Positions 12,155 through 23,055 of a stretch of 64,000 bases of DNA are shown piece by piece (the stretch's first letter is position 1; every line of letters starts with the position of its first letter). Below the pieces are notes generated by a model. That model was not told the DNA's origin, searched no databases, and worked only from the letters and a program-made list of their open reading frames with translations. This DNA is from Vanessa cardui (Eukaryota > Arthropoda > Insecta > Lepidoptera > Nymphalidae): the NCBI RefSeq assembly GCF_905220365.1, contig NC_061127.1, positions 6,944,001 through 7,008,000 of the forward strand, read 5' to 3'. The translations under genes were made by a program, and so were the position numbers.

Positions 12155-12624
12155 GCAGCACGGACACACTTTTGACCCACAGTGGTTTCTCTCATATATT
12201 AACGACGATTGCGCTCGTTATCCTCGATGCTATAGTCTTTATCCAACGCAGGGAAACTTACTTAATCCTGATTGGTGATATTATTGATAATGAGGGTGTT
12301 TTGTACGTTGTTCAGCGATTTTACCTCGTTTCGTTAGAGATGCTATTTTATCTCCTATTACTTCGCTGGTACTTCCAATTTAGGTCTTTAGTTTTAAAAT
12401 TTAGCACAATTGTAAGATTGTCTGTCTTCAATTACAGTAAACGTCGGTTTATATTAGGAAAAAAATTAGTAAACATTATTTCTATATTTAAAATACAATT
12501 TAATGTTACTAAAATTTTAACCATTTACTACATCATTTTTTCATTGTTTTTATTTATCATTTTTGGGTCAATGTGGATATGTACTGCCGCAGATTATACC
12601 ACAAAAAACATACTTTGTATATAA
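12155..12624 (+). CDS. Hydrophobic 150-codon reading frame, possible gustatory-receptor-like exon
   Basis: This is the longest open frame in the window outside the protease and the retroelements. It can start after a splice acceptor-like 'atatgtttag' (AG at 12153-12154) and stops at 12624. It has three hydrophobic segments, near 'HILTTIALVILDAIVFI', 'RFYLVSLEMLFYLLLLRWYF' and 'KILTIYYIIFSLFLFIIFG'. The second, followed by basic residues and a short amphipathic stretch, resembles the mid-region of insect gustatory receptors. The C-terminal TYhhhhhQF signature of that family is absent, so it would be an internal exon or fragment. It could equally be a chance frame in AT-rich DNA, which readily encodes Ile, Leu and Phe. 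Confidence 0.25.
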
Positions 12625-12778
12625 GATATATGTATTGCTCATAGTAAGGTTCTTTATGGGTAAAGTTCTTTAACCTGAAACAGTTTAAATATATTTATTC
12701 CTTATACGGTTAGAACCCATTATTGTTTATATATTTTTTACATTCCTAATGGTATGAAAGATTTAAAAATAGTTACAA

Positions 12779-12859
12779 TATGTTCCAAACCTTCTCTTCA
12801 AAAGGGAGAGGAGGCCTTAGGCCCAGCAGTGGGGAATTTACACGCTGTTGTTGTTGTTG
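12779..12859 (+). mobile_element. Metulj-like SINE, 3' end only
   Basis: Only the last 80 bp of the family is present: 'tgttccaaaccttctcttca', 'gggagaggaggcctta', 'cccagcagtgggg' and a (TTG)n tail. This is consistent with 5' truncation on insertion. Confidence 0.8.
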
Positions 12860-12919
12860 ATATTCATTGATTACTTAAAATGGCAAAGATATATTTATTA
12901 ATTTCTTTATTATTCTTTC

Positions 12920-13095
12920 CAAGCTCGGTTGTAAAATAACTCATCGTGAGGGAACCTGTACGCTTCTAAAACAATTCTATCGTATGTGAATATAAATTCA
13001 ACCGAAGTGTAGAGCATGGTCTAGTGAGTTCTAAACCTTTTCCAATATGAAAAATGGCTTTTGTGATGTAGTGGGTTATGTACAAGCTGTTACTA
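12920..13095 (+). mobile_element. Very degenerate Metulj-like SINE
   Basis: Order of remnants: 'aactcatcgtgagggaacct', then 'attctatcgtatgtgaat', 'ttctaaaccttttcc', 'agtgggttatgtacaagctg'. The blocks are collinear with the family but heavily mutated. Confidence 0.5.
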
Positions 13096-13766
13096 ATGGT
13101 TTTACTATTTGAGAAACTGAAGTAAGAGTTTATATGTATTTAATTGACGTAATTGCTAAATTATTTTGAAGAAACTTTCGTATTTTTATTTGATACAATG
13201 GTAAGAACATTACACAGAACATGAAGGAAAAAATAGTGAAAGCATCGTTTTATAATTTTGCTTCAAAAAATTATTAGGAGTTTGGTAATTTATTGATTCC
13301 GTTATAGATAATAAAATGTTAAAAGTTCTGATACAGCCCTTTTACGCGTTTATTGGCAAAGCTAAAAGCGTTCGAGGAATTTTATTATAGAAGCGAACAC
13401 CTCGTCCAAGGTAGGATGAATTGACGGAAGCCTGATGTTACAAATTTTTCTTCACTTCTACGGTTTATACAATATGTCATATGTGTCAGTGTTGCTATTA
13501 AAAATTATCGATTTTGTCTCGGATATTTGAAAAATTATTGTAAATATACAATGAAGCCACCGTTATTACGAACAAACTTAGATAAAAATACCCTGATAGG
13601 AGTCACAAGCTATGAGATTTTATCCAGCGGGGATTTACACCGAAGTGGATTGTATTAAAACCTTCTTCATGAAAAATTATATAAATGTATTAACTTTCAT
13701 GGAGATCAGTTAAACAGTCGAAGTATATTACTTCCAAATATATATAACCACAATTATTTTTACAAA
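13096..13766. other. AT-rich non-coding sequence
   Basis: No ORF and no recognised repeat. Confidence 0.5.
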
Positions 13767-13982
13767 TCTATACATATCATAAAATTGGAGTTTCTGTAAT
13801 ATTAAAATAGCATTTTTACACATGTATACACGGTACATATACTAACATATACCACTGTTTGTTCCGGCTAATATCTGGAACGGCTGGATCGATTTTGACG
13901 GGACTTTCACTGACAGATAACTTATATAATAAGGAGTTTTTTTGTTAAATTCAAACGGGTAAAATGTCCCGGGCACAGCTAG
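13767..13982 (+). mobile_element. Non-autonomous Helitron-like element (family E)
   Basis: Starts TCTATACATAT after a host A (13766) and ends GGGCACAGCTAG before a host T (13983), 216 bp. The interior includes 'ttccggctaatatctggaac' and 'gacgggactttcactgacag', found again in reverse at 42796-43073. There is no coding capacity and there are no inverted terminal repeats, so a Helitron-type classification fits better than a MITE. Confidence 0.7.
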
Positions 13983-14224
13983 TACGATATATAGTCGATC
14001 AAAATATATTTTTATAGGATTTTTCGAAAGTAAATATATTCGCAAGTGATTGTAATACTCAAAGGGCGAATTCTTTGAGCATTAATGTTTTCGTGACACG
14101 AAACAGGCGGTTCTGACCGATAGCGGTGCCGTAATGAATTTCCAAACGTCTCGGCATTCTGCTTTTAACGGCTTTTAGTGTAGTTTATGTGTTTCGTGTG
14201 TACTTTGCTCTGCAAATATCACTA

Positions 14225-14400
14225 TCACTATAACATATTGAAAAACAAAGTCACATCTATGTCTGTCTGTATGTTCGCTATAAACTCCAAAACTACTGAA
14301 CGGATTTTCATGCGGTTTACACTAATAGGTAGAAGGTTTAGGTATATTAAAAAATCTTATGTCCTTTGCCTACCTTTGCGAAGCCGGAACGGGCCTCTAG
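14225..14400 (+). mobile_element. Non-autonomous Helitron-like element (related to family Z)
   Basis: TC start after A (14224; an alternative start is at 14219) and a CTAG end at 14397-14400 followed by T. The interior 'ctgtctgtatgttcgctata', 'ctgaacggattttcatgcgg' and 'gcgaagccggaacgggc' matches the family Z layout, but the copy is shorter. Confidence 0.6.
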
Positions 14401-14594
14401 TTTACTTATATGTAGCTGGTTAAGCCTTAATCGGTAAGCGAAATCATGTATTTTCTAACGACAAATGATTTAATTAAAATATTTTATTTTAATAAGTTAT
14501 ATTTTTATACATAAGCTCTAAAAACGAAAAAGAATACTTGCAAGAATAAGTTGTTGGACTACATGTTATTAATAGCTATATCTACATAATATAT

Positions 14595-14815
14595 GTATAT
14601 TTTTATGATGGAGGTAGACGAACGTGTGCATAGACTAGCAGATTGTAAGTGGTCACCACCGCCTATACACATTATCGCTGTAAGAAATATTAATTATTCC
14701 TTACATTATCATAGAATCTTGGGATCTAAGATGTTATTTATATCCGTTGGGCATATTGCACTTGCTCACTTCCTGTCAAACTAGTAGGTAGATTATATGG
14801 TGAGTGGATGGTAAC
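14595..14815 (-). repeat. Degenerate copy of the ~290-bp lepidopteran repeat (family R)
   Basis: Reads like the reverse-oriented copy at 49522-49811: 'gtaagtggtcaccaccgcc', 'cgctgtaagaaatattaatt', 'gatctaagatgtta'. A 63-codon frame through it is a by-product. Confidence 0.6.
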
Positions 14816-16583
14816 TTCATCAACGTATAACTAAATATATAGGTGCGTCTGTCTTGAAACTATAACCAGTAATAAGTGGATTGAAGTAAATGTATATAAT
14901 ACTTTCACTTTACCTTACAAGAATAGTATGACATCTAATTAACACACCTGACGTTAATTGCTTTTACTTTCTTTGGATAAATAGTAAGTTTTTGTATAAT
15001 TTATTATCAAAACCCTTTTCCTAACGAATGTAATAAATTATGTCATTAAACTAAATGGTACCGTTACAAAGTCATAATATTATTCTATTATTTAGTCATC
15101 CATATATTTTGGTTATGTTTAGATCTATTAATAGATTAAGTAGACAAACAATTAAAATTATAATTTACTATTAAGTGTACTTATTGGTGAAAATAGACAA
15201 TTCTAATTAGAGAAGTTCTTACCGGTTCTAAGTCGAATCTAAATTCTAAATCGGTTTGCATGTAATTAATTTTAGTAGGTAACATGACGGTACAAAAAAG
15301 CCTACTTGAAAAAATAATATATATATAATTTTGATTTTAATAGAATAAATCATGTGCATATAAATATTTATTTTGAAAATCTACATTAAAAAAAATCATA
15401 AAAACCAATTTATGTGAAATGATCAATAAAATACATATTTCCTTTTTTATATGAGCTTTTTACATTGATACTATAAAAAGTGTTTTTTTAATATCGTCCT
15501 TTTATGTTTTTTCATGGGCGGTAAAAATTTAACGGCAGGCCCAAAGAAATATGTAAATTTGACGCTTTTGAGGTTAAATGAAATTCAATCAATGTTTCGG
15601 AACGTTATGTTCACAGATAATATATTTTAAACTCATTGTTTGCTTGAATGCAGAATTAATGGTTATGTTTTTTTTGGGGATCGACAGGCGAATGGGGAAA
15701 TAAACCACGTGACAGTAAGTCCTCACTGCCCATAGATATTAAACCGGTATGAAACTTTACAAAACCAAGTCACCAAGAGCCTTAGTAACTAAGATGCTAC
15801 GTCCTTCCTACCAATAAACATACGTACATAATATTATTATTAATCTAGTATTAGTAATCCAAGTTCGGCTTATCGAATTCAAATATCGAATCGAATTTGA
15901 GTGATATATAACATAATGTATATAATATACCTAGGTTATATTAATAGTAATATTCGAAAAGGTATCAAGTCGAGATAACCCTTATCCAAACCGAATACAA
16001 CGTGATCTATTCCTTCTCAATGTAACATAAGGTTTAAACTTTATAATTCTGGTTAAATGGATGAATAAAGTTTGGAATATCGTAACAGAGATGGCTGTCG
16101 TGAGATAGTGACGGGTTGAAGCCCCAGATGGCAAATTAGCCCCCGAATCACTTTCCCATAGCGGTTAGCAACTCCACGAACATCTGTACCTACATGTTTC
16201 AAATTAATGATCTTGCGGTAATACTTATGTCTTCATCTGCATTGATTGATGATATATGCTTTGTCTATACTAACAAATACACTGTTTATCATATAAATCG
16301 TTGTTACAAATAAATTGATGAAATGATTTTCGTGTTTTTGGTAAAAACGTATCATTAAAGCTGCTAAACTGAATTGTGTTCTAAATTTGACGAGAAGTTG
16401 TTTTGAATTTAGAATAAATTAAATTGTAGTTTATTGATGTACTCTGTAATTGAAACGGAAAAGAGTAACTACTGAGTTTTTTTGGCAGATTTGTATAAGT
16501 TTTTTTGAGCCTTTTGATTTTGAAGTAATCTGGATGTGCCAGATCAAACCACCATGTATGATGTATCCACCGACCTGCCCTTT
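14816..16583. other. AT-rich non-coding sequence
   Basis: Possible very old family R remnant at about 15723-15830 ('ctaagatgctacgtcc'). A less AT-rich stretch at about 16085-16190 is unassigned. No supported gene. Confidence 0.45.
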
Positions 16584-17486
16584 TCTTTTTTTTTTCTCGC
16601 TGGAAAAACGCATTACGCGCTTCCCCCACGTGATGGAGAGTGGGGGGGTGTGTGGGACTCCCCGGAGCCCTGGACGCCGAGTGTGCCCAAGTACCCACTA
16701 AAAAACCAGCGGTACCCTCTCCGTCTTTCGATGGACGCCACGGGATCGCTTACGTATGCTACCGTGACGCCCTGACGGTCGGCCCACCTATGCGGGCCTC
16801 TAATACCTAGGGGTGATTCCCGGGGTACTGGGACCCCCCTAGTCCCTGCGGCGCCTATTGAGGCGGTGGGAGAAGGTGCGCGTAGCGCCTTTTCCTCCTC
16901 CCCGGTCGTCTTCTGCGGAGCGAGTCAGCGGGGGACTCTCTTCCCGCTCCCGCTCCGCGGCTTCCTTCTGCGACATGACACTTTCGTAGAAGGAGCGCAT
17001 CTCTGACCAGCACATCTCGCTACCGAGCATGGCGTTGATGATGCTCGGCAGTGAAAGGTCTCCGCCCATAGTCGCCGCAAGGGTGTGCCTCTGGGGCCCC
17101 CACGCAGCACACTCGTACAGGGTGTGGTACGCCGTATCCACTGGCGCACCACACTCGTGGCAGGAGGGTGACTCCTCCCGCCGCGCTATCCCGTGCAGGT
17201 ACTTACCGAAGCATCCGTGTCCAGTAAGTACCTGCGTCATTCTATACGACAGTGTGCCGTGCTTCCTCTCGACCCAGCGACTCAAGTGGGGACGGATCGC
17301 CTCCACTGTCGCTAGGCCCGCCATGGGTGACCCCAGATCTTCCTCCCATCGGACGATCAGGGCTTGCTGGGCTAGAGCCCTGATCCGCCCGATCTCCGCC
17401 GACCCTGGACGTTCGCCGCGGTCCCTCGCCTCGACCCGGAACCGGTACACTTCCGCGAGCACCTCCGCCTGGAGCTCCCAGGGTGG
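16584..17486 (-). mobile_element. 5'-truncated R1-clade non-LTR retrotransposon
   Basis: A GC-rich block with sharp edges in AT-rich DNA. On the minus strand it runs from an in-frame PPWELQAEV-like R1 signature at the 5' edge (about 17486), through the ORF2 C-terminus, a 3'UTR of about 240 nt and an A-tract (T-run on the plus strand near 16584-16596). The endonuclease and reverse transcriptase are missing, as expected for abortive target-primed reverse transcription. No direct target duplication was found; an 8-nt inverted match (16564-16571 against 17482-17489) flanks it. R1 relatives live in rDNA or dispersed sites; here the surroundings are not rDNA. Confidence 0.85.
16839..17462 (-). pseudogene. 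R1-type ORF2 C-terminal fragment with CCHC zinc knuckle
   Basis: 207 codons from a GTG, but the frame is open a further 24 nt upstream to the element edge, so the apparent start is not real. Features typical of R1 ORF2 C-termini: a conserved stretch after the RT domain (about 50-95, including MTQVLTGHGCFGKYL) and a zinc knuckle C101-x2-C104-x8-H113-x4-C118. No stops or frameshifts, which suggests a fairly recent insertion. It cannot encode a functional protein because the endonuclease and RT domains are absent. Confidence 0.85.
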
Positions 17487-18880
17487 ATATATAATAAAAA
17501 AAAATATCCTAGATATTTACGATTATAATCTGTAATATTCTTGCTCTTATATCTGTACATAATATTATTAATAATAAAAACAATTATTCTTTTGATCATT
17601 TATCAAATCTTCTTTCGAAGAATATTGCAATTAACACACAAATTCCTTTTGTAATAATTGCATGCTTTTGTTAATAACGCTGGCCATGTACAGTCAGTGT
17701 AATTAATTCGAATATGTAAATTAAAAAATGTAATTAAGATAAATAGAGAGTGCATCTTATACGAATAAATTAATATTGAGATTTGTACTTTCATTATCGG
17801 CCGTTGACCTCTAATTATCTGCAAATATAATGTTGTGGTTTAACATTTGATTACAGAATAGCCACAAATGCTATTTCACTTGATCTTCCCTATTAAGCAT
17901 AAATGAAATATAATTATGTTACTTGGCGTTAAAACAGTCAAAGTAGTTAAGTAAAATTTAAGAATATGCAATTGCATGAGTTTTTAAAAAATGTTTTATT
18001 TAAAAAAAAGTCATATGTTATATAACAAAGATCTGTCCATCGTTTCTATTTCGATTATCATAAGATGAATATTGGCTCTTTTGGCACCAAGAGTCAGAAT
18101 TTATATCACTATATTTATCATTAAAAAAAATCATATGGCATTTTAGAATTGAAGTTATTTCGTGACAAAAATTTGAATAATACTTACACATTTGTAAGCA
18201 AACTTGAGGTTTTTTTCATCGGTTTGTTTTCTTTTATGTCAGAGAAATGGGGGATTAACGTGCCGGATGTATCTCCGAAGACCACTCCACACAGTAAATA
18301 TTCTTATAGTCACCGCAATATATCATAAATAATGTGATATATAACAAATAAGGAATGTTGGACAATATATCTCATGTCGCGCGCAAAATTTCATATAATA
18401 TATTACAGCTAAAATAGTAGTCAAGACGATAATTCAATCTCAAAACAGTTACACCAACTGCACCGGGTTTTGAAGTATTAATTTATAGATGCACAATTTC
18501 GTTTAGTGCAAATTTAATGGAGATAACAAATACACTTCGTTTGAAGAAAAAGGTTAAGCGAAAAAATAAATACATACAACATCAAATTAAATAAAACTTA
18601 CTTTTTTTAAATATATTATAATTTGTCGAAAAGTAAGAGTATATATAATCTTTAAACGTCTCCCTAGTCTCTACTGGGTAAATAGTTGACTCCTTTTAAA
18701 CATAAGCTTGGGAACTTATTTCATCGCTCTTGTGCGGTTTAGTGAATATAGACGCGGCAAAATAACCTTCGTGTAGGTTTTCTCACGAAGTTAACCCTGA
18801 ACGCCTGATGAGGTAAATCAAGTACTTAAAAGTTTGATAGTGATTGCCAGTTTTAAGCACGAAATAGTCGGTTAATAATT
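17487..18880. other. AT-rich non-coding sequence
   Basis: No ORF above background and no recognised repeat. Confidence 0.5.
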
Positions 18881-19134
18881 TCATTATTACATAGTACAAA
18901 ACTGAGTCGCTTATTCATGTCTGTCCCTATGCTTACATATTTAAAATTATGCAACGGATTTTGATGTGGTTTCAATTATAGTTGGAGTGTGTGACAACAT
19001 AGTAAAGAAACACCCATAATCGTAGAAGTTTTTAATGTGATGTCGTAAATAAACAAATTCTCGTTTCGAATTTGGAAATTCGAAGTCGGGGCTAGCTACT
19101 TACTACTTACTACTACGCTTACTAGCGACCCTAG
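18881..19134 (+). mobile_element. Non-autonomous Helitron-like element (family Z)
   Basis: Starts TCATTATTACATAGTAC and contains 'cttattcatgtctgtcccta', 'gcaacggattttgatgtggt' and 'gatgtcgtaaataaacaaa', all shared with 5627-5889 and 58739-58960. The 3' end is ambiguous: CTAG at 19092-19095 or CTAG|T at 19131-19134 after an inserted 'tactactacttac'-type run. Confidence 0.65.
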
Positions 19135-19629
19135 TAATTAATATTTGCGTGTTCTATCAATTCAGGCATCTCCACATATTTGCCCATAAAAATTTACATT
19201 TAAATACTTTTGATTAATATTATTATTTTGTTCCAATTTTATAACTTCTAATAACTTTGATAAAGTTTACAGCTAAATATAAGTGAAGACTATAAATTTA
19301 GATTAAATATTGATTTACGCTGTCCGTGATAGAGTTTCGACCAAGGATCGAAATTTACATAAGAAAATTGAAAGTTTTTAATATTATGAAACATTATTCC
19401 GTATCGAAGAGTTTGAATAAGATTTCGATATTGACTTTTTAATATTATCAATTGTCTTTTCATTGAAGATTCTTTAAATATATTTTAAATTCAAATATAC
19501 TTTTACAGTTTGGAATTAAAGATATATCTATATCAGGTTTTTTTCATTTTAATGTAAGTATATCATATACATTTTAAGCAATACTTCATACACTTTTATT
19601 TAAAGTAATTAAATTCAATTTTGTAAATA

Positions 19630-19875
19630 TTCCGTTGCTGGGCTAGTCTCCACTCGAGAAGAAGAAGGCCTGGAGTTTATTATATCACGCTGAATTTCAC
19701 CTTTGGACACCGCATCAGTCTAGATGTCCGAAAATCCACGCGCGATTTTTAAGGTATTTTCTGCCTCGCACAACCACTCTGTAGTACCAGTTTTATCCTG
19801 CGGTTTTACCGAACATGGGTGGTGATAATTTCTTTGTATCAGGTGAGCCTTCTGCTCGTTGGCTTATATAATAAA
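19630..19875 (+). repeat. Degenerate lepidopteran interspersed repeat
   Basis: The end 'tttctttgtatcaggtgagc' plus 'ttctgctcgttggcttatat' resembles a frequent lepidopteran repeat terminus. The rest is moderately GC-rich and non-coding. Family assignment is uncertain. Confidence 0.35.
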
Positions 19876-19884
19876 AAAATAGGT

Positions 19885-20035
19885 TCTTGGACGCGTATGC
19901 AGCAAAAAAACAACCTACACATGCAGGCTTACCGTATTATGATCCTTTGCCGCAATACAAGAGATTAATTATAAAAAAAACACTAACGTTGATCTTTCGT
20001 TAAAACCACATCATGAATCTTCGGTTACAATTTAC
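19885..20035 (-). mobile_element. Degenerate Metulj-like SINE in reverse orientation
   Basis: Reverse-complement blocks in order: 'acacatgcaggcttacc', 'gagattaattata' (from 'gagatgaattata'), and 'aatcttcggttaca' near the B-box side. It is heavily mutated, and is one of only two reverse-oriented copies found. Confidence 0.5.
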
Positions 20036-20186
20036 ATTATACTTATATCTATAACTATATTTATTAATTAATAGTCGCCGATATGACAGCGCTTGGAAAC
20101 GTCTGGCAAAATAGCCGTGGATCAAATATGAGTAATATTTAAATATGAATAACATTGTTTAAATTAACAATAAAGTAGACGAGAAA

Positions 20187-20372
20187 ATGGCCGCGAGCGT
20201 GGTAGAAGTTTTAACACCGACACTACGCCGCCAACTATGGGATATGTTTGCACAACGCTCTGCATATAATTTGATTACTTGTGATAATGTTCATATAGAT
20301 AGTATAGATATTAGTAGTTTCAGCAAAACCTATTTCGTTACTTTATTTAAATTATTCAAGATCTGTTGCTAA
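20187..20372 (+). CDS. Short coding-like ORF, possible first exon, unknown product
   Basis: The ATG has a strong context ('gagaaaATGG'). The first 30 codons (MAASVVEVLTPTLRRQLWDM...) use GC-richer codons and look protein-like, unlike AT-noise ORFs; the second half becomes AT-rich. The real coding part may therefore end at a splice donor such as the GT near 20280. I do not recognise the sequence. It could also be part of an unidentified transposon. Confidence 0.25.
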   Translation: MAASVVEVLTPTLRRQLWDMFAQRSAYNLITCDNVHIDSIDISSFSKTYFVTLFKLFKICC

Positions 20373-21489
20373 AAATTGCGATCGAAGAAAGATATTTCAA
20401 TTAAGTTAATAGTTTGGAGGCCGTGATAGACTGACGGACTCAACAAATTAATGGGAGTCGCTTGTGATTAAACAGATCCCTATAATCGATCTTTTAACTA
20501 AACAAAGATTGTGTATAATGTTTGTTCCGGCCATTCTCCCCCAAATTTATATCCCCTGTAACTTGAACATGTTTACATAAATTAATATTCTTCATAAGAG
20601 TAAAGCACATAAATATGCTGATATATATAAAGTCCTATATAAATAAGATTCTCATAAGATGCTATACATATACATTTCATGTTAATACTTTATTAATAAA
20701 AATGTTCTCTGAGTTATTGATTTTCTGTTTTATGGTATGTATTCACGAAACGGTATATGTGAACCGTTTGCGTACGCGAGAATCCTCTCGAAATACAGGT
20801 TTTATCACACACATAAAGCTGCGATTTGCTTTTATAAGACATCTCGTATAATCTGCCGTCATATGTAAAAAAGACGTTTCTACAAAAAGTAAAAATTGAA
20901 GATATTAAATGATTTATACTTATGAAATTAAAAAACATGCTGCGGGAAGTAGATAGAAAATAAAAGTATTTTCTTGGTGTATTATTACGTGTTTTAAATT
21001 GATCCAAAATATCGTACTACGAAATATATATATATTTCATATAAAAAAAAGTAAATAAATAACATTTTCTATTTCATCTTAGTGAAAAAATAATCGATGA
21101 ATAAGTAATACTACATAGAAAAGACGCAATTCGGTATAAGCGTTTTTTCAATTTAGTGATTTATAAAACTTCTTTTAATCGTAGGCTTATGTGTATGCAT
21201 AAGTATCAAGATAATTCGTAGATAACTAGAAAACAGCATTTTTTTATATTTAATACTCTTTAAATTGATGTTTTGATTTGATAATTCAAACATTCTAAAA
21301 ATAAATATGTAACACAACCTAGGGATATGCTATTCAATAAAACATCAGATATACCAAATTATTTTCATAATCAGATATTATTTAAAATTTTCGAATCATT
21401 TCGAATCAGAAATTCTTAGGAACATAATATTATCAAGTTTTTATAAAAAAATTTAAATCGCTTAGGTACATCTTAAATTAAATTTCTTA
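20373..21489. other. AT-rich non-coding sequence
   Basis: Only AT-driven short frames. Nothing recognised. Confidence 0.5.
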
Positions 21490-22622
21490 ATATTGGATGC
21501 AGCAGCAGTATTTTTTTTATAATGTCAATTTACAATTTACAGTAATAAACATATTCTTGTTATTTGAAACAGCCTGGAGGCGATCTTCTCATTCCCAAGG
21601 TGAGCCGTCAAAGTCATTAGTGCTGTCAGTAGTGTTTGTGTGCTAATCCTTTAGCAGACAAACACTCTTTAACGATTTTTTTAAATTTTATAATTGAATA
21701 TTGTTGAACGTTTTCTGAGATCCTGTTGTAAAAACGTATACATTGCCCCAAAAAAGAGATACTAACCCTGTGTAATCGGGTATTAGGCGTAACAAGTTTA
21801 TTCTTGTTTCTAGTATTAATAGAATGTACGTCACAATTTTTGGGAAAATCATTTATGTTTTTGCGTACATACATAACATTATCAAAAACAAATTGAGAAG
21901 CGACAGTCATTATTTTAATTTCTTTAAATTTACATCTTAACGAATCTTTTGGGCCCAGGTTATGAATTGCACGAATAGCCCTCTTCTGCAGTACAAAAAT
22001 AGTATTAATGTCAGCTGCGTTACCCCAGAGTAGGATGCCATACGACATAATACTGTGGAAATAGCTAAAATACACAAGGCGAGCCGTATCCACATCAGTC
22101 AAAAATCTAATCTTTTTTACCGCATAGGCCGCAGAATTTAGTCTATTCGCCAATTTACTTATATGGGGACCCCATTGGAGCTTAGAGTCAATTGTCATAC
22201 CAAGGAACTCTGTTGACTCTAATACATCTAATGCTTCCCCGTTTAAAAGTACATTCGTTTTGACACATCTTACATTGGGAGTAGTGAATTTAATACATTT
22301 TGTCTTTTCACTATTTAACATTAAATTGTTGACACTAAACCAATTTACTATTTCCGAGAGAGCATTGTTCACATCGTCATACATTAAAAGACGTATTTTT
22401 ATTTTAACAATTAAAGAAGTATCGTCAGCAAACAATACTATCTCGAGTTTATCAATAATTTAAATTTCATCAATCAATTTAACAATACTATATATAAGAG
22501 ATGTGGTAGGTCATTTATATAAAAAAGGAAGAGAAATGGACCAAGAATTGATCCTTGAGGGACCCCATAGTAACCTGAGCCATGAGAGATCTCTTTCCAT
22601 TTATATCAACCATCTGAATCCG
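21490..22622 (-). mobile_element. Decayed 5'-truncated non-LTR retrotransposon (CR1/Jockey group)
   Basis: The minus strand carries, from the 5' side, a VDINGKRS-like strand and the RT motif GVPQGSILGPFLFLFYINDLP-like (about 22500-22600), then FADD and the RT thumb to a stop at 21626, then a 3'UTR of about 130 nt. Relative to an intact RT there is at least one lost G before GVPQGS, a TGA/TAG-containing disrupted stretch between the INDLP and FADD motifs, and no endonuclease. Degenerate and inactive. Confidence 0.85.
21626..22435 (-). pseudogene. Reverse transcriptase C-terminal fragment (FADD to end)
   Basis: 269 codons whose first residues are the catalytic F-A-D-D box (residues 2-5), followed by the LNSEKTKCIKF and FLGMTIDSKLQWGPHI segments that typify the RT thumb of CR1/Jockey LINEs, and the C-terminal connection region. 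The apparent ATG lies inside the RT domain, so it is not a translation start. The upstream half of the domain is in other frames because of small lesions at about 22440-22570. Confidence 0.85.
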
Positions 22623-23055
22623 ATTGAAAAAAAAAATATATAGAAGAAGATTACCGAGTGGCAGATACACCGATATAGGAATAAAAAAGAGCATAATAAA
22701 AAAAATAAAGAAAGCAAAGCGAATCCTGGTGAAATAAGAACCTGCATGGCCAATTCCCCAAAAAGGTGCTTGACTTGGCTAATGTGCCGACAGAACAGAC
22801 ATTCAGGTGGCTGAAGAATTAAAGAAGAATTTATTGAACTAAACAAGAAAAAGAAAAATATCATTGCTGTGAACCCAATATCGTTGCTGTGAACCCAAAA
22901 TTGAAAAGTAGTCTGTAATCATTTATTTTTAATATTGAAGTACGCGTAGTTGTTAATAGTTATTTAATATTAAGAAAAATATCTTTAGAAAATAATAATA
23001 ATAAAAAATACAAAAATGTAAATAAATAATTTAAAAAAATAAAAAAAGGTTCTAA
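22623..23055. other. AT-rich spacer between two LINEs, one short tandem repeat
   Basis: Contains an unassigned moderately GC-rich stretch (about 22730-22830) and a 20-nt unit repeated twice at 22861-22900 ('cgttgctgtgaaccca'). The A-rich run at 22920-23050 leads into the truncated LINE. Confidence 0.4.

Noticed and set aside
17029..17535. 168-codon plus-strand ORF
   Set aside because: Antisense shadow of the GC-rich R1-type ORF2 fragment.
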